Origin: Marinomonas ushuaiensis DSM 15871
Lineage (GTDB): Bacteria; Pseudomonadota; Gammaproteobacteria; Pseudomonadales; Marinomonadaceae
Assembly (NCBI RefSeq): GCF_000521805.1
Contig: NZ_JAMB01000001.1
Location: 434,001 to 498,000 of the forward strand
DNA: 64,000 bases
Direction of reading: 5' to 3'
In this document: piece by piece, positions 8,428 through 17,247 of the stretch
How the letters are laid out: the number at the start of each line of letters is the position of its first letter
How positions within the stretch are numbered: the stretch's first letter is position 1
The notes under the pieces: generated by a model
What the model was told of the DNA's origin: nothing
What the model saw: the letters and a program-made list of their open reading frames with translations, nothing else
Databases searched by the model: none
Made by a program: the position numbers and the translations under genes

Positions 8428-8440
8428 AGGAAGTCCTTCC

Positions 8441-9232
8441 TTAAACGCCAAAACCTTTTGGTAATGGTGCTTTTAACCATTTCATAGAAATTTTGTTTAG
8501 GTCGCCATTTGCCAATGCTTTTTGGATCAAACGGTTTACTTCAGCTTGTAACGCTGTTTCGCCTTCAGCCATACCGATATAGCAAGGAGAATCTTTCAGC
8601 ATGAATTTACTTTCAGGCGCTCGTTTTGGTTGACGAGTTGCAATCTCAGTAGCAACCAAGTTACCTGTTGCGATTAGGTTAACTTGACCAGAAAGATAAG
8701 CTGTTAGTGTTGTGTTGTTATCTTCAAAACGACGAACATTGACAGACTTAGGTGCGTATTTCTCAAGCTCTAAATCTTCTACAGAACCACGAGTAACACC
8801 AACAGTCTTGCCTGCTAGTTCTTCTATGCTACTGACACTTTCATCTTTACTACCGAATACGCCTAAGAAGAAAGGTGCGTAAGGAGTAGAGAAATCGATG
8901 GCTTTTTCACGTTCCGGATTTTTACCAAGGCTTGAAATAACCAAATCGACTTTTTTCGTTTGTAGATAAGGAATACGGTTTGCACTAGTCACTGGTACGA
9001 TTTCAATATCAACGCCCATTTCTTTTGCAATGTAATTCGCCATGTCAACATCGATACCCTGAGGTTTTAAATCTGTACCGATAGAGCCAAAAGGAGGAAA
9101 ATCTTGTGGAACTGCAATGCGGATAAGGTCACGCTTTTTGATGTCTTGTAAAACATCTGCCGTTGCGTTTAATGCAGAAAGGCCTGCAGCGATGATTAAT
9201 GTTTTGCCTAGAAACTTTGCTAATCTTTTCAT
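8441..9232 (-). CDS. Amino-acid ABC transporter periplasmic binding protein
   Basis: A 263-residue SBP_bac_3 protein with a clear signal peptide (basic start, hydrophobic core, cleavage near LNATA-DV at about residue 26). The core shows the family pattern: IRIAVPQDFPPFGSIG, PQGIDVDMANYIAKEMG, DLVISSLGKNPEREKAIDFSTPY and GKTVGVTRGS. The Arg in NPEREK and the Asp after DFSTP fit binding of an amino acid's carboxylate and amino groups. First gene of the operon. The divergent RpiR regulator may control it. The ligand is not known. Confidence 0.92.
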   Translation of the reverse strand: MKRLAKFLGKTLIIAAGLSALNATADVLQDIKKRDLIRIAVPQDFPPFGSIGTDLKPQGIDVDMANYIAKEMGVDIEIVPVTSANRIPYLQTKKVDLVISSLGKNPEREKAIDFSTPYAPFFLGVFGSKDESVSSIEELAGKTVGVTRGSVEDLELEKYAPKSVNVRRFEDNNTTLTAYLSGQVNLIATGNLVATEIATRQPKRAPESKFMLKDSPCYIGMAEGETALQAEVNRLIQKALANGDLNKISMKWLKAPLPKGFGV

Positions 9233-9558
9233 GAGAGAAAAACCTTTGTTTAAGTTTATTGAATGCCTGAAGTGTATTTAGCAAATCCCATGCCAATATG
9301 AAACAAACGTTCCTATTGCTTAGATTTATGAAACTAGAGGCTCTTTTTATAAGGGGTGATGGTTTTGGAAACTGAGATAGGAAGTAGAGAAAAGAAAGTA
9401 ATGGCTGAGGCTAAGATGTTTAGGCGGCTAAAATTAGAGCATAGATGAAACTTTCGTTTCTTTTTTGGTGCGTAGTGAAATAAACCACTAATCTATGTTG
9501 GCAGACCATTCACAATCGATTACCTTATTAGCAATAATTATCAAATAGAGGTTCTTAC
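9233..9558. promoter_or_regulatory. Divergent promoter region with a short dyad
   Basis: This 326-base spacer separates the amino-acid ABC operon from the RpiR gene. It holds the dyad GAAACTTTCGTTTC at 9447-9460 (GAAAC/GTTTC arms), a reasonable candidate for the RpiR protein's operator. No small ORF with a good ribosome site was seen. Confidence 0.4.
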
Positions 9559-10377
9559 GTGACGACAAAGCAGGATGTGTTATCTCTGATCGAGGCAAAT
9601 TATTCAAAGTTGTCTCCTTCTGCGCGATCTATAGCTAACTACTTACAACAGAATCCGTTAGCGATTGTGAGTCAAACATCAGCGGAAATCGCAGATAACA
9701 CTCATACCTCAAAAGCCACGGTAAGTCGTTTTTTTCGTCAGTTAGGTTATGAAACGCATCAAGGTGCGAAACAGGCTCAGCTTGCTTTAAGAGAAAGTGG
9801 TGTGCCGACCTTTATCGAAGGATCGTCGTTAGATCAAACCGCGCAAGAAATGAAAAACCTTTCTTTGACGTTTGAAGGCTTACGCCCAGAAATTCTCAAC
9901 GACATTAGCCAACGCTTAGCCACGGCCAGTCGAGTTACCTTGATTGGTTTTCGTAATGCCTATCCGCTGGCGCTGCATTTTCGTCAGCAACTTCAACAAG
10001 TGCGTCATTCTGTGCGTTTATTGCCTCAGCCGGGCCAAACCTTGGGCGAAGATTTACATGACATTTTGGATGATGAAGTCATCGTCTTGTTAGGCTTTAG
10101 ACGTCGCACGCGTCAGTTCAAGCACATTGTTCAAGCATTAAAAGGCCGCAACACGATATTGATCACTGATCCCACAGGGCAGGTTTATAACCAACAAGTG
10201 TCGGATGTTTTGGTCTGTCATCTTGGTAACGAAAGCCCGTTCGACAGTTACGCCGCACCAATGAGTTTGATTTCCATGCTTTGTAATCGAACCTTTGGGT
10301 TCCTTGGTGACAGTGCCAGCCGTCAAGCACAAGATATCTCGGAATTATATGAAGCTTTAGATGAGCTAGAGCCTTAG
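9559..10377 (+). CDS. RpiR/MurR-family transcriptional regulator
   Basis: A 272-residue regulator. The N-terminal HTH_6 domain (residues 1-77) contains LSPSARSIANYLQQNP and the recognition helix TSKATVSRFFRQLGYE. A SIS sugar-isomerase-like domain follows (about 125-250: RVTLIGFRNAYPLALHFRQQL). SIS domains bind phospho-sugars in most characterised members, although several members regulate amino-acid genes. The GTG start has AGAGG upstream. It is divergent from the amino-acid ABC operon, its likely target. Confidence 0.88.
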   Translation: MTTKQDVLSLIEANYSKLSPSARSIANYLQQNPLAIVSQTSAEIADNTHTSKATVSRFFRQLGYETHQGAKQAQLALRESGVPTFIEGSSLDQTAQEMKNLSLTFEGLRPEILNDISQRLATASRVTLIGFRNAYPLALHFRQQLQQVRHSVRLLPQPGQTLGEDLHDILDDEVIVLLGFRRRTRQFKHIVQALKGRNTILITDPTGQVYNQQVSDVLVCHLGNESPFDSYAAPMSLISMLCNRTFGFLGDSASRQAQDISELYEALDELEP

Positions 10378-10398
10378 TATTGTCTGTTTTTTGAACGT

Positions 10399-10430
10399 CA
10401 GTATACCATCAGAAATATCATAGTTTACAT
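10399..10430. promoter_or_regulatory. BirA-like operator upstream of the biotin transporter operon
   Basis: Half-sites CAGTATACC (10399-10407) and AGTTTACAT (10422-10430) are separated by 14 bases. Compared with the published BirA consensus TTGTAAACC-N14/15-GGTTTACAA they match at 6 of 9 and 7 of 9 positions. The spacing and the position before bioM support a biotin-responsive operator, but the left half is weak. Further down, 10478-10511 can fold as a broken hairpin (CACAC..CCCGT / ACGGG..GTGTG). Confidence 0.4.
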
Positions 10431-10543
10431 TGGGTGTTGGTGTTGCTAGTATCTCGCGCTCAAAGTGTATGGATGCGCACACTTCCCCCGTGATTTTTAA
10501 CGGGATGTGTGTCCACGGCACGTTTTATCTGTGACTAACGCTG

Positions 10544-11314
10544 GTGTGCATTATCAATAATATAAACAGCCCTGCTGAAGAACTTACCACGACAGGTTGT
10601 GCCATTCGGTTAGATCAGGTTTGCCTAGATATTGAAGGTAAACAAGTGATCAATCAGTTGTCACTGGAGACGAATGTCCGTCGGCTTGGCGTGATTGGTC
10701 GTAATGGCTCCGGCAAGTCCACCTTATCCCGCTTGCTTTCAGGTTTGATTGACACTACGTCTGGGCAGCTTGAAATTGCTGGTTTCAATCCATTTAAAGA
10801 CCGCCGCGCTGCATTGCGGGAGGTCGGCCTGCTGTTTCAAAATCCAGACCACCAGATTATTTTTCCAACTGTGTTAGAAGAATTAACATTCGGGTTGCGC
10901 CAATTAGGCCAAGATAAAACCGATGCCAAAAAGAATGCGTTGGAAATGTTGTCGGCGTTTGGTAAAGAGCACTGGCAGGATGTGCATTGCTCTGCTTTAT
11001 CTCATGGACAAAAACATCTGGTCTGCCTGATGTCGATTGTCGCCATGAAACCTAACCTCATTATTCTCGATGAGCCGTTCGCTGGATTGGATATTCCTAC
11101 CAAACGCCAATTGCAGCGTTACCTCGATACCTTTTCCGGTAGCCTTATTCATATCAGTCACGACCCAGACGATCTTCAGAATTACGACCAACTTTTATGG
11201 TTGGAAGCTGGGCAAGTAGCGGCTTTGGGGGATTCTAACGAAATTATGCCACGTTATTTAGCGGCCATGTACGAACTGGGAGAAAGCGATGATATCTCTG
11301 ACCTCTCCCGTTGA
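10544..11314 (+). CDS. bioM: Biotin ECF transporter ATPase BioM
   Basis: A 256-residue energy-coupling-factor ATPase. Walker A is GRNGSGKS, the Q-loop is LFQNPDHQIIFPTV (the PDHQ pattern is typical of ECF/cobalt-type ATPases), Walker B is LIILDEPFAGLD, with the switch His in HISHDPDD. The usual LSGGQ is changed to LSHGQKH, a known variation in this family. The next two genes encode EcfT and BioY, so this is the complete BioMNY module for biotin uptake. The start is a GTG with a poor ribosome site; the true start could differ by a few codons. It overlaps bioN by 26 bases. Confidence 0.9.
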   Translation: MCIINNINSPAEELTTTGCAIRLDQVCLDIEGKQVINQLSLETNVRRLGVIGRNGSGKSTLSRLLSGLIDTTSGQLEIAGFNPFKDRRAALREVGLLFQNPDHQIIFPTVLEELTFGLRQLGQDKTDAKKNALEMLSAFGKEHWQDVHCSALSHGQKHLVCLMSIVAMKPNLIILDEPFAGLDIPTKRQLQRYLDTFSGSLIHISHDPDDLQNYDQLLWLEAGQVAALGDSNEIMPRYLAAMYELGESDDISDLSR

Positions 11315-11903
11315 AACCCGCGCGCACCATTGGCCTGCCGGATTAAAACTAGGCTTACTGAGTCTGGTGTCCTTTGGCTTGTTCTTTGTTGATAGTATTA
11401 TTTTTCACGGCCTGTTTTTATTATTTGTTGTGGTGTTGTATGCATTGCCGGGAGCATTGTTCTTTAAAAATGGCTGGAAGCATTTAAAAATTTTATGGCC
11501 ATTTGCTTTTATTATTGTGCTTTGGCACCTGATCACAGGCGAGGCTGAGCTTGGCTTAACCGTTGTGTTTCGGATGATTTCTGCAGTCGGGTTGGCGAAT
11601 TTGGTGACCATGACAACGCGCCTTTCCGACATGATTGATGTGGTGCATTGGCTGACTTGCCCGCTGCAGAGACTTGGCTTTAAGCCGCGTGCACTAGAGC
11701 TGGCAATTGCCTTGGTGATTCGAATGACGCCAGTGCTTATTTCCAAAGGGCAGAACCTGACGTTGGCTTGGCGCGCTCGCTCAAATCGTCGTTCCGGCTG
11801 GCGAATCATTTTACCCTTTACGGTCCTCGCGCTTGACGATGCGGATCATGTTGCCGAAGCCTTAAAGGCTCGCGGCGGATTAACAAACCAAGAGAGAAAA
11901 TAG
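11289..11903 (+). CDS. bioN: Biotin ECF transporter transmembrane subunit BioN
   Basis: A 204-residue EcfT protein (CbiQ family). Hydrophobic segments fill residues 20-125. Two Ala-Arg coupling motifs that dock on the ATPases are visible near the C-terminus: WRARS and KARGG. Shorter than housekeeping EcfT proteins, as is usual for dedicated BioN. It links the BioM ATPase to the BioY substrate component. It starts inside bioM and ends directly before the bioY start. Confidence 0.88.
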   Translation: MISLTSPVETRAHHWPAGLKLGLLSLVSFGLFFVDSIIFHGLFLLFVVVLYALPGALFFKNGWKHLKILWPFAFIIVLWHLITGEAELGLTVVFRMISAVGLANLVTMTTRLSDMIDVVHWLTCPLQRLGFKPRALELAIALVIRMTPVLISKGQNLTLAWRARSNRRSGWRIILPFTVLALDDADHVAEALKARGGLTNQERK

Positions 11904-12464
11904 ATGGAAAAGAATATTGCCTATATCGCTTTGTTTGCGGCTTTGGTCGCAGCACTGGGCTTGATCCCTAAATTAACCCTTGGCTTTGGTGTGCCGATTA
12001 CTGCACAGAGCCTTGGTATTATGCTTTGCGGTACGATACTGGGAGCCAAACGCGGTGCTTTGGCTGTGTTGTTGTTGCTGTTACTGGTCGCAATGGGTTT
12101 GCCTTTGTTAGCGGGTGGTCGCGGCGGTTTGGGGCTGTTTTTTGGCGTAACGGGTGGTTTTCTAATTGGCTGGCCGATCGCGGCTTATGTGACGGGTTTG
12201 ATTGTTGAGAAGTGGCGCACTGGTTCTATTGTCCTTGTCTCAGTTATTGCCTCCATTATCGGCGGCATCTTTGTGACCTATCTGTTTGGTATTGTTGGTA
12301 TGGCGATCGTCTTGGAAAAAACATTCCTTGAGTCCGCAGCACTGATGATTGCTTTTATTCCTGGAGGCATTGTTAAAGTGATTATTGCTGGCTTGCTTAC
12401 TGGGGCTATCGCTAAAGCTCGTCCTGCAAGCTTGCTGTCACGACAGATTAAAACGAAACCGTAA
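11904..12464 (+). CDS. bioY: Biotin transporter substrate-binding subunit BioY
   Basis: A 186-residue S-component of the biotin ECF transporter with six hydrophobic segments. Family signatures present are FGVPITAQSLGIMLCG and the glycine-rich GLPLLAGGRGGLGLFFGVTGGFLIGWPIAAY. BioY binds biotin in the membrane with high affinity. It starts one base after the bioN stop, so bioMNY are coupled. Family call is firm. Confidence 0.95.
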   Translation: MEKNIAYIALFAALVAALGLIPKLTLGFGVPITAQSLGIMLCGTILGAKRGALAVLLLLLLVAMGLPLLAGGRGGLGLFFGVTGGFLIGWPIAAYVTGLIVEKWRTGSIVLVSVIASIIGGIFVTYLFGIVGMAIVLEKTFLESAALMIAFIPGGIVKVIIAGLLTGAIAKARPASLLSRQIKTKP

Positions 12465-12467
12465 CCG

Positions 12468-13223
12468 ATGAATATTCAGATTTATACCGATAATGTCTCC
12501 GCTAACCACATCCTCTATTATGCGTTGGCACGGCTTTACGGTAAAAACAGTGTTTGCTTTATTAATGCCAATGAAATTTTAAACGGTGCTTTAAATAGCG
12601 ATGTGGATCTATTCGTAATGCCTGGCGGTGCTAGTCGCTACAAAGCAGATAAGCTCAATGGCGCAGCAAACCGCCTCATTAAAACTTATGTTGAACAGGG
12701 CGGCCGCTATTTAGGTATTTGTGGCGGCGCCTACATGGGCTGCAATGTGACGATATGGGCGCAAGGTCTGCCCCATGAAATCATCGTCGAGAATGAGCTG
12801 AGTTTTTTCTCGGGGGCTGCTATAGGCCCGATTGAGGTGTTTGGTCGCGGCGATAATTACAACCAGACCGATGCTCATTTAGTGACGCTGGAATACCAAG
12901 GTAAGCTTGTCGACTCACTGTATTTGGGCGGTTGTGTTTTTCAGTCTGATGCTGCGGATGACAATGAGCTCAGTGGTTATAAAGTACTGGCGTCTTTTGC
13001 CGATTTGCCGGAAAAACCAGCCGCTATTGTTTCTGGTCGTTTCGGTCAGGGGCGATGGTTACTTTGCTCAACACACCCCGAGTACGATAACGAAGCGATT
13101 GAACTGGTTGATTTTAATGTGATAGGTAATCAGTACGAACATTTTTCTCGGCTGCCCAACGATGCCGATTTACGACTTGATCTGCTGGAGGGCTTGTTAG
13201 TTAATCTAGACCTCCCTTCCTGA
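12468..13223 (+). CDS. BPL_N domain protein (glutamine-amidotransferase-like)
   Basis: A 251-residue protein matching the BPL_N family (PF09825), the class I amidotransferase-like domain found at the N-terminus of yeast biotin protein ligase. The nucleophile elbow GICGGAYMG is at about residue 84, and DLFVMPGGASRYK comes earlier. Standalone bacterial copies are often found next to biotin transporters, as here, starting three bases after bioY. The conserved cysteine suggests hydrolase or amidotransferase activity, perhaps on a biotin derivative; no reaction is established to my knowledge. Confidence 0.85.
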   Translation: MNIQIYTDNVSANHILYYALARLYGKNSVCFINANEILNGALNSDVDLFVMPGGASRYKADKLNGAANRLIKTYVEQGGRYLGICGGAYMGCNVTIWAQGLPHEIIVENELSFFSGAAIGPIEVFGRGDNYNQTDAHLVTLEYQGKLVDSLYLGGCVFQSDAADDNELSGYKVLASFADLPEKPAAIVSGRFGQGRWLLCSTHPEYDNEAIELVDFNVIGNQYEHFSRLPNDADLRLDLLEGLLVNLDLPS

Positions 13224-13374
13224 GACCTTTGCACGACTACTGCGCTTGCTAATACTTTGTTAAAAACAGATTTAAAATACTCATTTCTGATTTGAGTTAA
13301 GAAAACATAAACTCCGTTTTCTCGTCTGTTTTTGCCTTGTCTTAACTTCGCTCGTCACTTCGTGCAAAGGCCTC
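13222..13374. repeat. MITE-like inverted-repeat element, full copy
   Basis: A 153-base element bounded by GAGACCTTTGCACGA (13222-13236) and TCGTGCAAAGGCCTC (13360-13374), which are complementary at 14 of 15 positions. A second block, AAAAACAGA, recurs in both arms at similar depth. An inner hairpin AGAAAAC/GTTTTCT forms the middle. Part of the left arm recurs in a diverged copy at 37444. It starts within the stop codon of the BPL_N gene. It codes for nothing. Confidence 0.7.
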
Positions 13375-13515
13375 TTCCTGTTAATAAGGCGTCTATTTCA
13401 AGAGTATCTGGCTCAGTGTGCTCATAACATCCTATCTAACATATAGCGCTTAGCGCTGTTTCAGTTGACTTCTTGGTGAAACGATTGTTTCATGTATTAT
13501 CGACAAGGGGGAAAC
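13375..13515 (+). promoter_or_regulatory. Upstream region of the ureide operon
   Basis: A 141-base spacer before the amidase gene. It should hold the operon promoter, but I see no clear -35/-10 pair or operator. A frame-open ATG at 13492 lies before the ribosome site GGGGG and is not taken as the start. Confidence 0.3.
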
Positions 13516-14721
13516 ATGAAACACTTCATCGTAAAAAGTCCATTTCTCATAGTAAATGATCAAGACAGAATAAAGCCGCCATTATCAACTCAAGATCAGT
13601 CTTTGGGTGGCCTTCGCCTAGCAGTTAAAGATTTGTTTCATATAGCAGGTTTGCCCACGTCCGCTGGTAATCCTACATGGTTAGCTAGCCATGATATTCC
13701 AACTCAAACATCATCGAGCGTAACTGCTTTGCTTGCTGCTGGTGCTGAGTTCTGTGGCAAAACCATTACCGATGAATTGGCGTACAGTTTAAACGGCCAG
13801 AACATTCATTACGGAACCCCTGAAAACCCAATTACATCGGATCGTTTACCAGGTGGTTCATCATCTGGTTCAGCCGTAGCAGTAGCTTCTGGGCTGGCTG
13901 ATATTGGCTTAGGAACAGACACTGGCGGCTCTATTCGAGTGCCATCCAGTTACAATGGGTTGTTTGGATTACGCCCAACTCATGGCGTGATTGATTCTGA
14001 CAACATGGTTGCTCTGGCACCATCGTTTGACACGGTCGGATGGATGACGAAAGACCTAGAAACCTTAGAAAATGTCGCTAAGGTTTTACTAAATAAAGAG
14101 TTATCAGAAAATACTTTAAGTTCCTTCAAGCAAGTTTTGATTTGCGATAATTTGGTTGAGCAAGTTGCCCATAGCCATGAGCTACAAAAACAACTCGATG
14201 TCTGGCGTCACAAAGGTTTTTTAACAAACGAAGCCTCTTTGATTATTGATACGCAAGCATGGAAAGCCAGTGAAACCTTTCGAACTTTACAAGGTGCGGA
14301 AATTTGGCATGAACATAGCAAGTGGATCGAAGAAGAAAAACCAGAATTTGCGCCTGATATTCAGTTACGTTTTGAATGGTGTGCAACCATTTCGGCTGAT
14401 GAAATAACTGAAGCGAAACAACAACGAAAAAAATTTACTGATTGGATTCAAGGTGAGCTAAAAGATTCGGTTCTTGTTATTCCAACAACCCCAGGTTTAT
14501 CACCTTTGTTCACTGCGTCAGCGGACGATTTGGCGACTTATCGTAATCAGCTAATGGACATGACGGCCATTGCAGGATTGACAGGTTTGCCACAATTACA
14601 CTTACCTGTTTGTGAATTAGATGGTGCGCCGTGTGGTTTGTCATTAATTGGATCAAAAGGCAGTGATTTAGCCTTAATTGCCTTCGCTAAAACCTTATTA
14701 GGAGCGGGTACGAATGAGTAA
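13516..14721 (+). CDS. Amidase-signature hydrolase in the ureide operon
   Basis: A 401-residue amidase-signature enzyme. The Ser-cisSer-Lys machinery is visible: Lys38 in AVKDLFH, the stretch PGGSSSGSAVAVASG, and the nucleophile region GTDTGGSIRVPSS. The ATG at 13516 is chosen because GGGGGAAAC precedes it. It resembles plant AMI1-like amidases in size. It overlaps the next gene by eight bases, and the operon continues with ureidoglycine and allantoate enzymes, so its substrate is probably a ureide-derived amide such as oxalurate. In Klebsiella the hpx purine operons also hold an amidase (HpxY) beside a GGT-like enzyme. Substrate is inference. Confidence 0.82.
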   Translation: MKHFIVKSPFLIVNDQDRIKPPLSTQDQSLGGLRLAVKDLFHIAGLPTSAGNPTWLASHDIPTQTSSSVTALLAAGAEFCGKTITDELAYSLNGQNIHYGTPENPITSDRLPGGSSSGSAVAVASGLADIGLGTDTGGSIRVPSSYNGLFGLRPTHGVIDSDNMVALAPSFDTVGWMTKDLETLENVAKVLLNKELSENTLSSFKQVLICDNLVEQVAHSHELQKQLDVWRHKGFLTNEASLIIDTQAWKASETFRTLQGAEIWHEHSKWIEEEKPEFAPDIQLRFEWCATISADEITEAKQQRKKFTDWIQGELKDSVLVIPTTPGLSPLFTASADDLATYRNQLMDMTAIAGLTGLPQLHLPVCELDGAPCGLSLIGSKGSDLALIAFAKTLLGAGTNE

Positions 14722-16300
14722 TAACAGCACAACTAAAGTCGCTTTCACCGCGCCGCATTTTAAAGCGACAGAAGCAGGTCAGCGAATTCTTGATCAAGGC
14801 GGTACAGCGATTGAAGCCATGGTTGCTGCAGCAGCCGCCATTGCGGTGGTTTATCCGCATATGAATGGACTGGGTGGTGATGGATTTTGGTTAATCAGTG
14901 AGCCGGGCAAAGCGCCAATCGGTATTGATGCGTCTGGTAAAGCGGCACAAAACGCGACGCTAGAAGCGTATGAAGATCACGACAGTATTCCAGCGCGAGG
15001 CGGAAAAGCGGCCATTACCATGGCGGGCGCGGTGGCAGGTTGGCAAGAGGCCTTGTCGATCAGTGAAGCATGGCAATCGCCTTTGTCTTTATCGCATTTA
15101 TTAGAAGACGCTATTCAATTCGCTGAAAATGGCAGTGCCGTGACGCAAACCTATGTAGACGCCAGTAATAAGGTTTTTGATGATTTAGCCGACGTTCAAG
15201 GCTTTTCAGTGTTTTTAAAAGGCGGTGGTGTTTATCAGAAAGGCGATAGCTTAACGCTTCCTACCTTAGCGAAAACCTTAAAACGATTATCTGAAAAAGG
15301 CCTAGACGATTTTTACCATGGCGAAATTGCGGAATTATTAGCGAAAGATTTAGCAACAGCGGGTTCGCCCATTGGCTTGGAAGACTTTCATTCTTACCAA
15401 GCAAAACGTGTCACGCCATTGGAAGTGAAAACCAGCGTTGGAACCTTGTATAACTTGCCAGCGCCAACTCAAGGTATTGCGTCATTATTGATTCTGGCTT
15501 TGTACGATCGTTTATATACATCAGGAAAAACGCCGACAGATATGACGCATTTGTTGATTGAATGTACCAAACAAGCCTTTATTGCCCGTAATACTTTTTT
15601 AACGGATGAGTCGAGATTGGCGATTGAGTTGTCATCACTATTGGATGACGAGCAACTGGAAAAAATGTGCCATGAAATATCACTAGAACGCGCGCAACCT
15701 TGGCCACATGAAGCCAAACACGGCGATACCATTTGGATGGGGGCATGTGACAATCAAGGTCGCATGGTGAGTTACATTCAAAGTTTGTACTGGGAATTTG
15801 GTTGCGGTGTGGTGAGTCCCGAAACGGGCATTGTTTGGAACAATCGCGGCTCGTCTTTCTCATTGGAAAAAGGTTCGTTACAAGAACTTGGGCCAAACCT
15901 GAAACCTTTCCATACCCTGAACCCTGCATTCGCGGAATTAAACGATGGCCGTCGTATGTGTTACGGCACCATGGGCGGAGAAGGCCAACCACAAACTCAA
16001 GCCGTGCTATTCAGCCGTTATGTTTATCACAACATGCCATTAGATAAAGCCATCAGCGAAGGTCGTTGGTTACTCGGCAGAACATGGGGCGACGTGAGCC
16101 ATAACTTGAAAGTCGAAGAAGATTTTGCCGCGGTTGTCGCAGACGATTTGATAGCGCGAGGACATGATTTGGTCGTGGTGGATTCGCAAAGTGAGATGAT
16201 GGGACACGCTGGCGCAGTAGTACTGCTAGCCGATGGCGAGACATTGGCGGCAACCGATACTCGCAGTGATGGCAAAGCGATAAGCGCAAATTCCGCTTAA
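14714..16300 (+). CDS. Gamma-glutamyltransferase-like amidohydrolase (HpxW/oxamate type)
   Basis: A 528-residue member of the GGT Ntn-hydrolase family, normally self-cleaved into two subunits. The large subunit shows VYPHMNGLGGDGFWL; the predicted nucleophile is Thr339 in HGDTIWMGACD, where classical GGT has a TTH motif. Later GTMGGEGQPQTQ is the usual glycine-rich loop. No signal peptide is present, unlike periplasmic GGT, so it is cytoplasmic. In Klebsiella the GGT relative HpxW is an oxamate amidohydrolase of uric acid breakdown; the neighbours PucG and AllC here support the same role. The alternative is a glutathione or glutamyl-amide hydrolase. Confidence 0.82.
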   Translation: MSNNSTTKVAFTAPHFKATEAGQRILDQGGTAIEAMVAAAAAIAVVYPHMNGLGGDGFWLISEPGKAPIGIDASGKAAQNATLEAYEDHDSIPARGGKAAITMAGAVAGWQEALSISEAWQSPLSLSHLLEDAIQFAENGSAVTQTYVDASNKVFDDLADVQGFSVFLKGGGVYQKGDSLTLPTLAKTLKRLSEKGLDDFYHGEIAELLAKDLATAGSPIGLEDFHSYQAKRVTPLEVKTSVGTLYNLPAPTQGIASLLILALYDRLYTSGKTPTDMTHLLIECTKQAFIARNTFLTDESRLAIELSSLLDDEQLEKMCHEISLERAQPWPHEAKHGDTIWMGACDNQGRMVSYIQSLYWEFGCGVVSPETGIVWNNRGSSFSLEKGSLQELGPNLKPFHTLNPAFAELNDGRRMCYGTMGGEGQPQTQAVLFSRYVYHNMPLDKAISEGRWLLGRTWGDVSHNLKVEEDFAAVVADDLIARGHDLVVVDSQSEMMGHAGAVVLLADGETLAATDTRSDGKAISANSA

Positions 16301-16405
16301 TTCTACGGAGTATATCTACTGAGTCTTTGTCGTAAATTTACCGTTAAGTTACGCGTAGTGCGGGTGTTATTGTTCAAAATGATTTAAATGGAAAAGGAAA
16401 GTTAA

Positions 16406-17224
16406 ATGTCATTTGTAATGGAAAATTATCCAATGTTATTGGCCATGATGGGAACCGGTGTTGTTGGCGGTATCTTGGCGGGTTTGTTGGGTGTCGGCGG
16501 TGGTATCGTCATTGTTCCTGTGTTGTTCTTTATTTATCAAGGACTTGGTGTAAGCGCTGACTCAGCGATGTTAGTCGCGACAGCAACGTCTCTGGCGACC
16601 ATCATTCCAACGTCAATCAGTTCTATTCGTTCGCACCGCGCCAAAGGCAATGTGGATTTTGATCTATTGAAACATTGGGGCGTGTTTATATTCATCGGTG
16701 TTGTGATTGGCAGTGTTGTCGTGACTCGCGTAGAAGGCCAATGGCTAACGCTGTTGTTCGGCATCGTTGCCTGCTTGTCCGCGTTGAATATGTTGTTCGC
16801 GCGCAAAGAAGCCATGTTCAAGTCGTTACCGGGCAAAGCGGGCCAAAGTGTTATGGCGACCTTGATCGGTTTGTTCAGCAGTATGGTAGGTATTGGTGGC
16901 GGAACGTTAACGGTTCCAACACTGAGTTTTTGTAATTATCCAGCCCATCGTGCCGTGGGAACCGCCGCCGCTGTGGGTTTGATTATTTCTCTCCCAGCCG
17001 CCATCACTATGTTGATATTCGGCGAGCGTCCAATCGATGCGCCTTTCGGTACGGTTGGCTTGGTGAACTTAATTGGTTTTGCTTGCATCGTTCCATTAAC
17101 GGTTGTGTTTGCGCCTATTGGAGCGGGTCTTGGGAGTCGACTTGATTCCGCGAAATTGAAAAAAGTCTTTGCTGTTGTGTTGATCATCACGGGTTTACGC
17201 ATGCTTTATCAATCCATTTTTTAG
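16406..17224 (+). CDS. TauE/SafE-family membrane transporter in the ureide operon
   Basis: A 272-residue permease of PF01925 with about eight hydrophobic segments. The duplicated glycine motif is clear: GILAGLLGVGGGIVIVP near residue 20 and SSMVGIGGGTLTVP near residue 160. Known members export sulfite, sulfoacetate or other small organic anions. Lying between the GGT-like gene and the aminotransferase gene, it probably moves a ureide breakdown product, for example oxalate or oxamate. The ribosome site AAAGGAAAG is good. A second TauE-like gene is at 38477. Confidence 0.88.
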   Translation: MSFVMENYPMLLAMMGTGVVGGILAGLLGVGGGIVIVPVLFFIYQGLGVSADSAMLVATATSLATIIPTSISSIRSHRAKGNVDFDLLKHWGVFIFIGVVIGSVVVTRVEGQWLTLLFGIVACLSALNMLFARKEAMFKSLPGKAGQSVMATLIGLFSSMVGIGGGTLTVPTLSFCNYPAHRAVGTAAAVGLIISLPAAITMLIFGERPIDAPFGTVGLVNLIGFACIVPLTVVFAPIGAGLGSRLDSAKLKKVFAVVLIITGLRMLYQSIF

Positions 17225-17247
17225 ACGTTTTGTTTTAAGGAGTCTTT

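Noticed and set aside
11405-11809. Antisense frame of 134 codons inside bioN
   Set aside because: Shadow frame; bioN has clear EcfT motifs.
15579-15992. Long antisense frame of 137 codons inside the GGT-like gene
   Set aside because: Shadow of a well-supported gene in the opposite strand.
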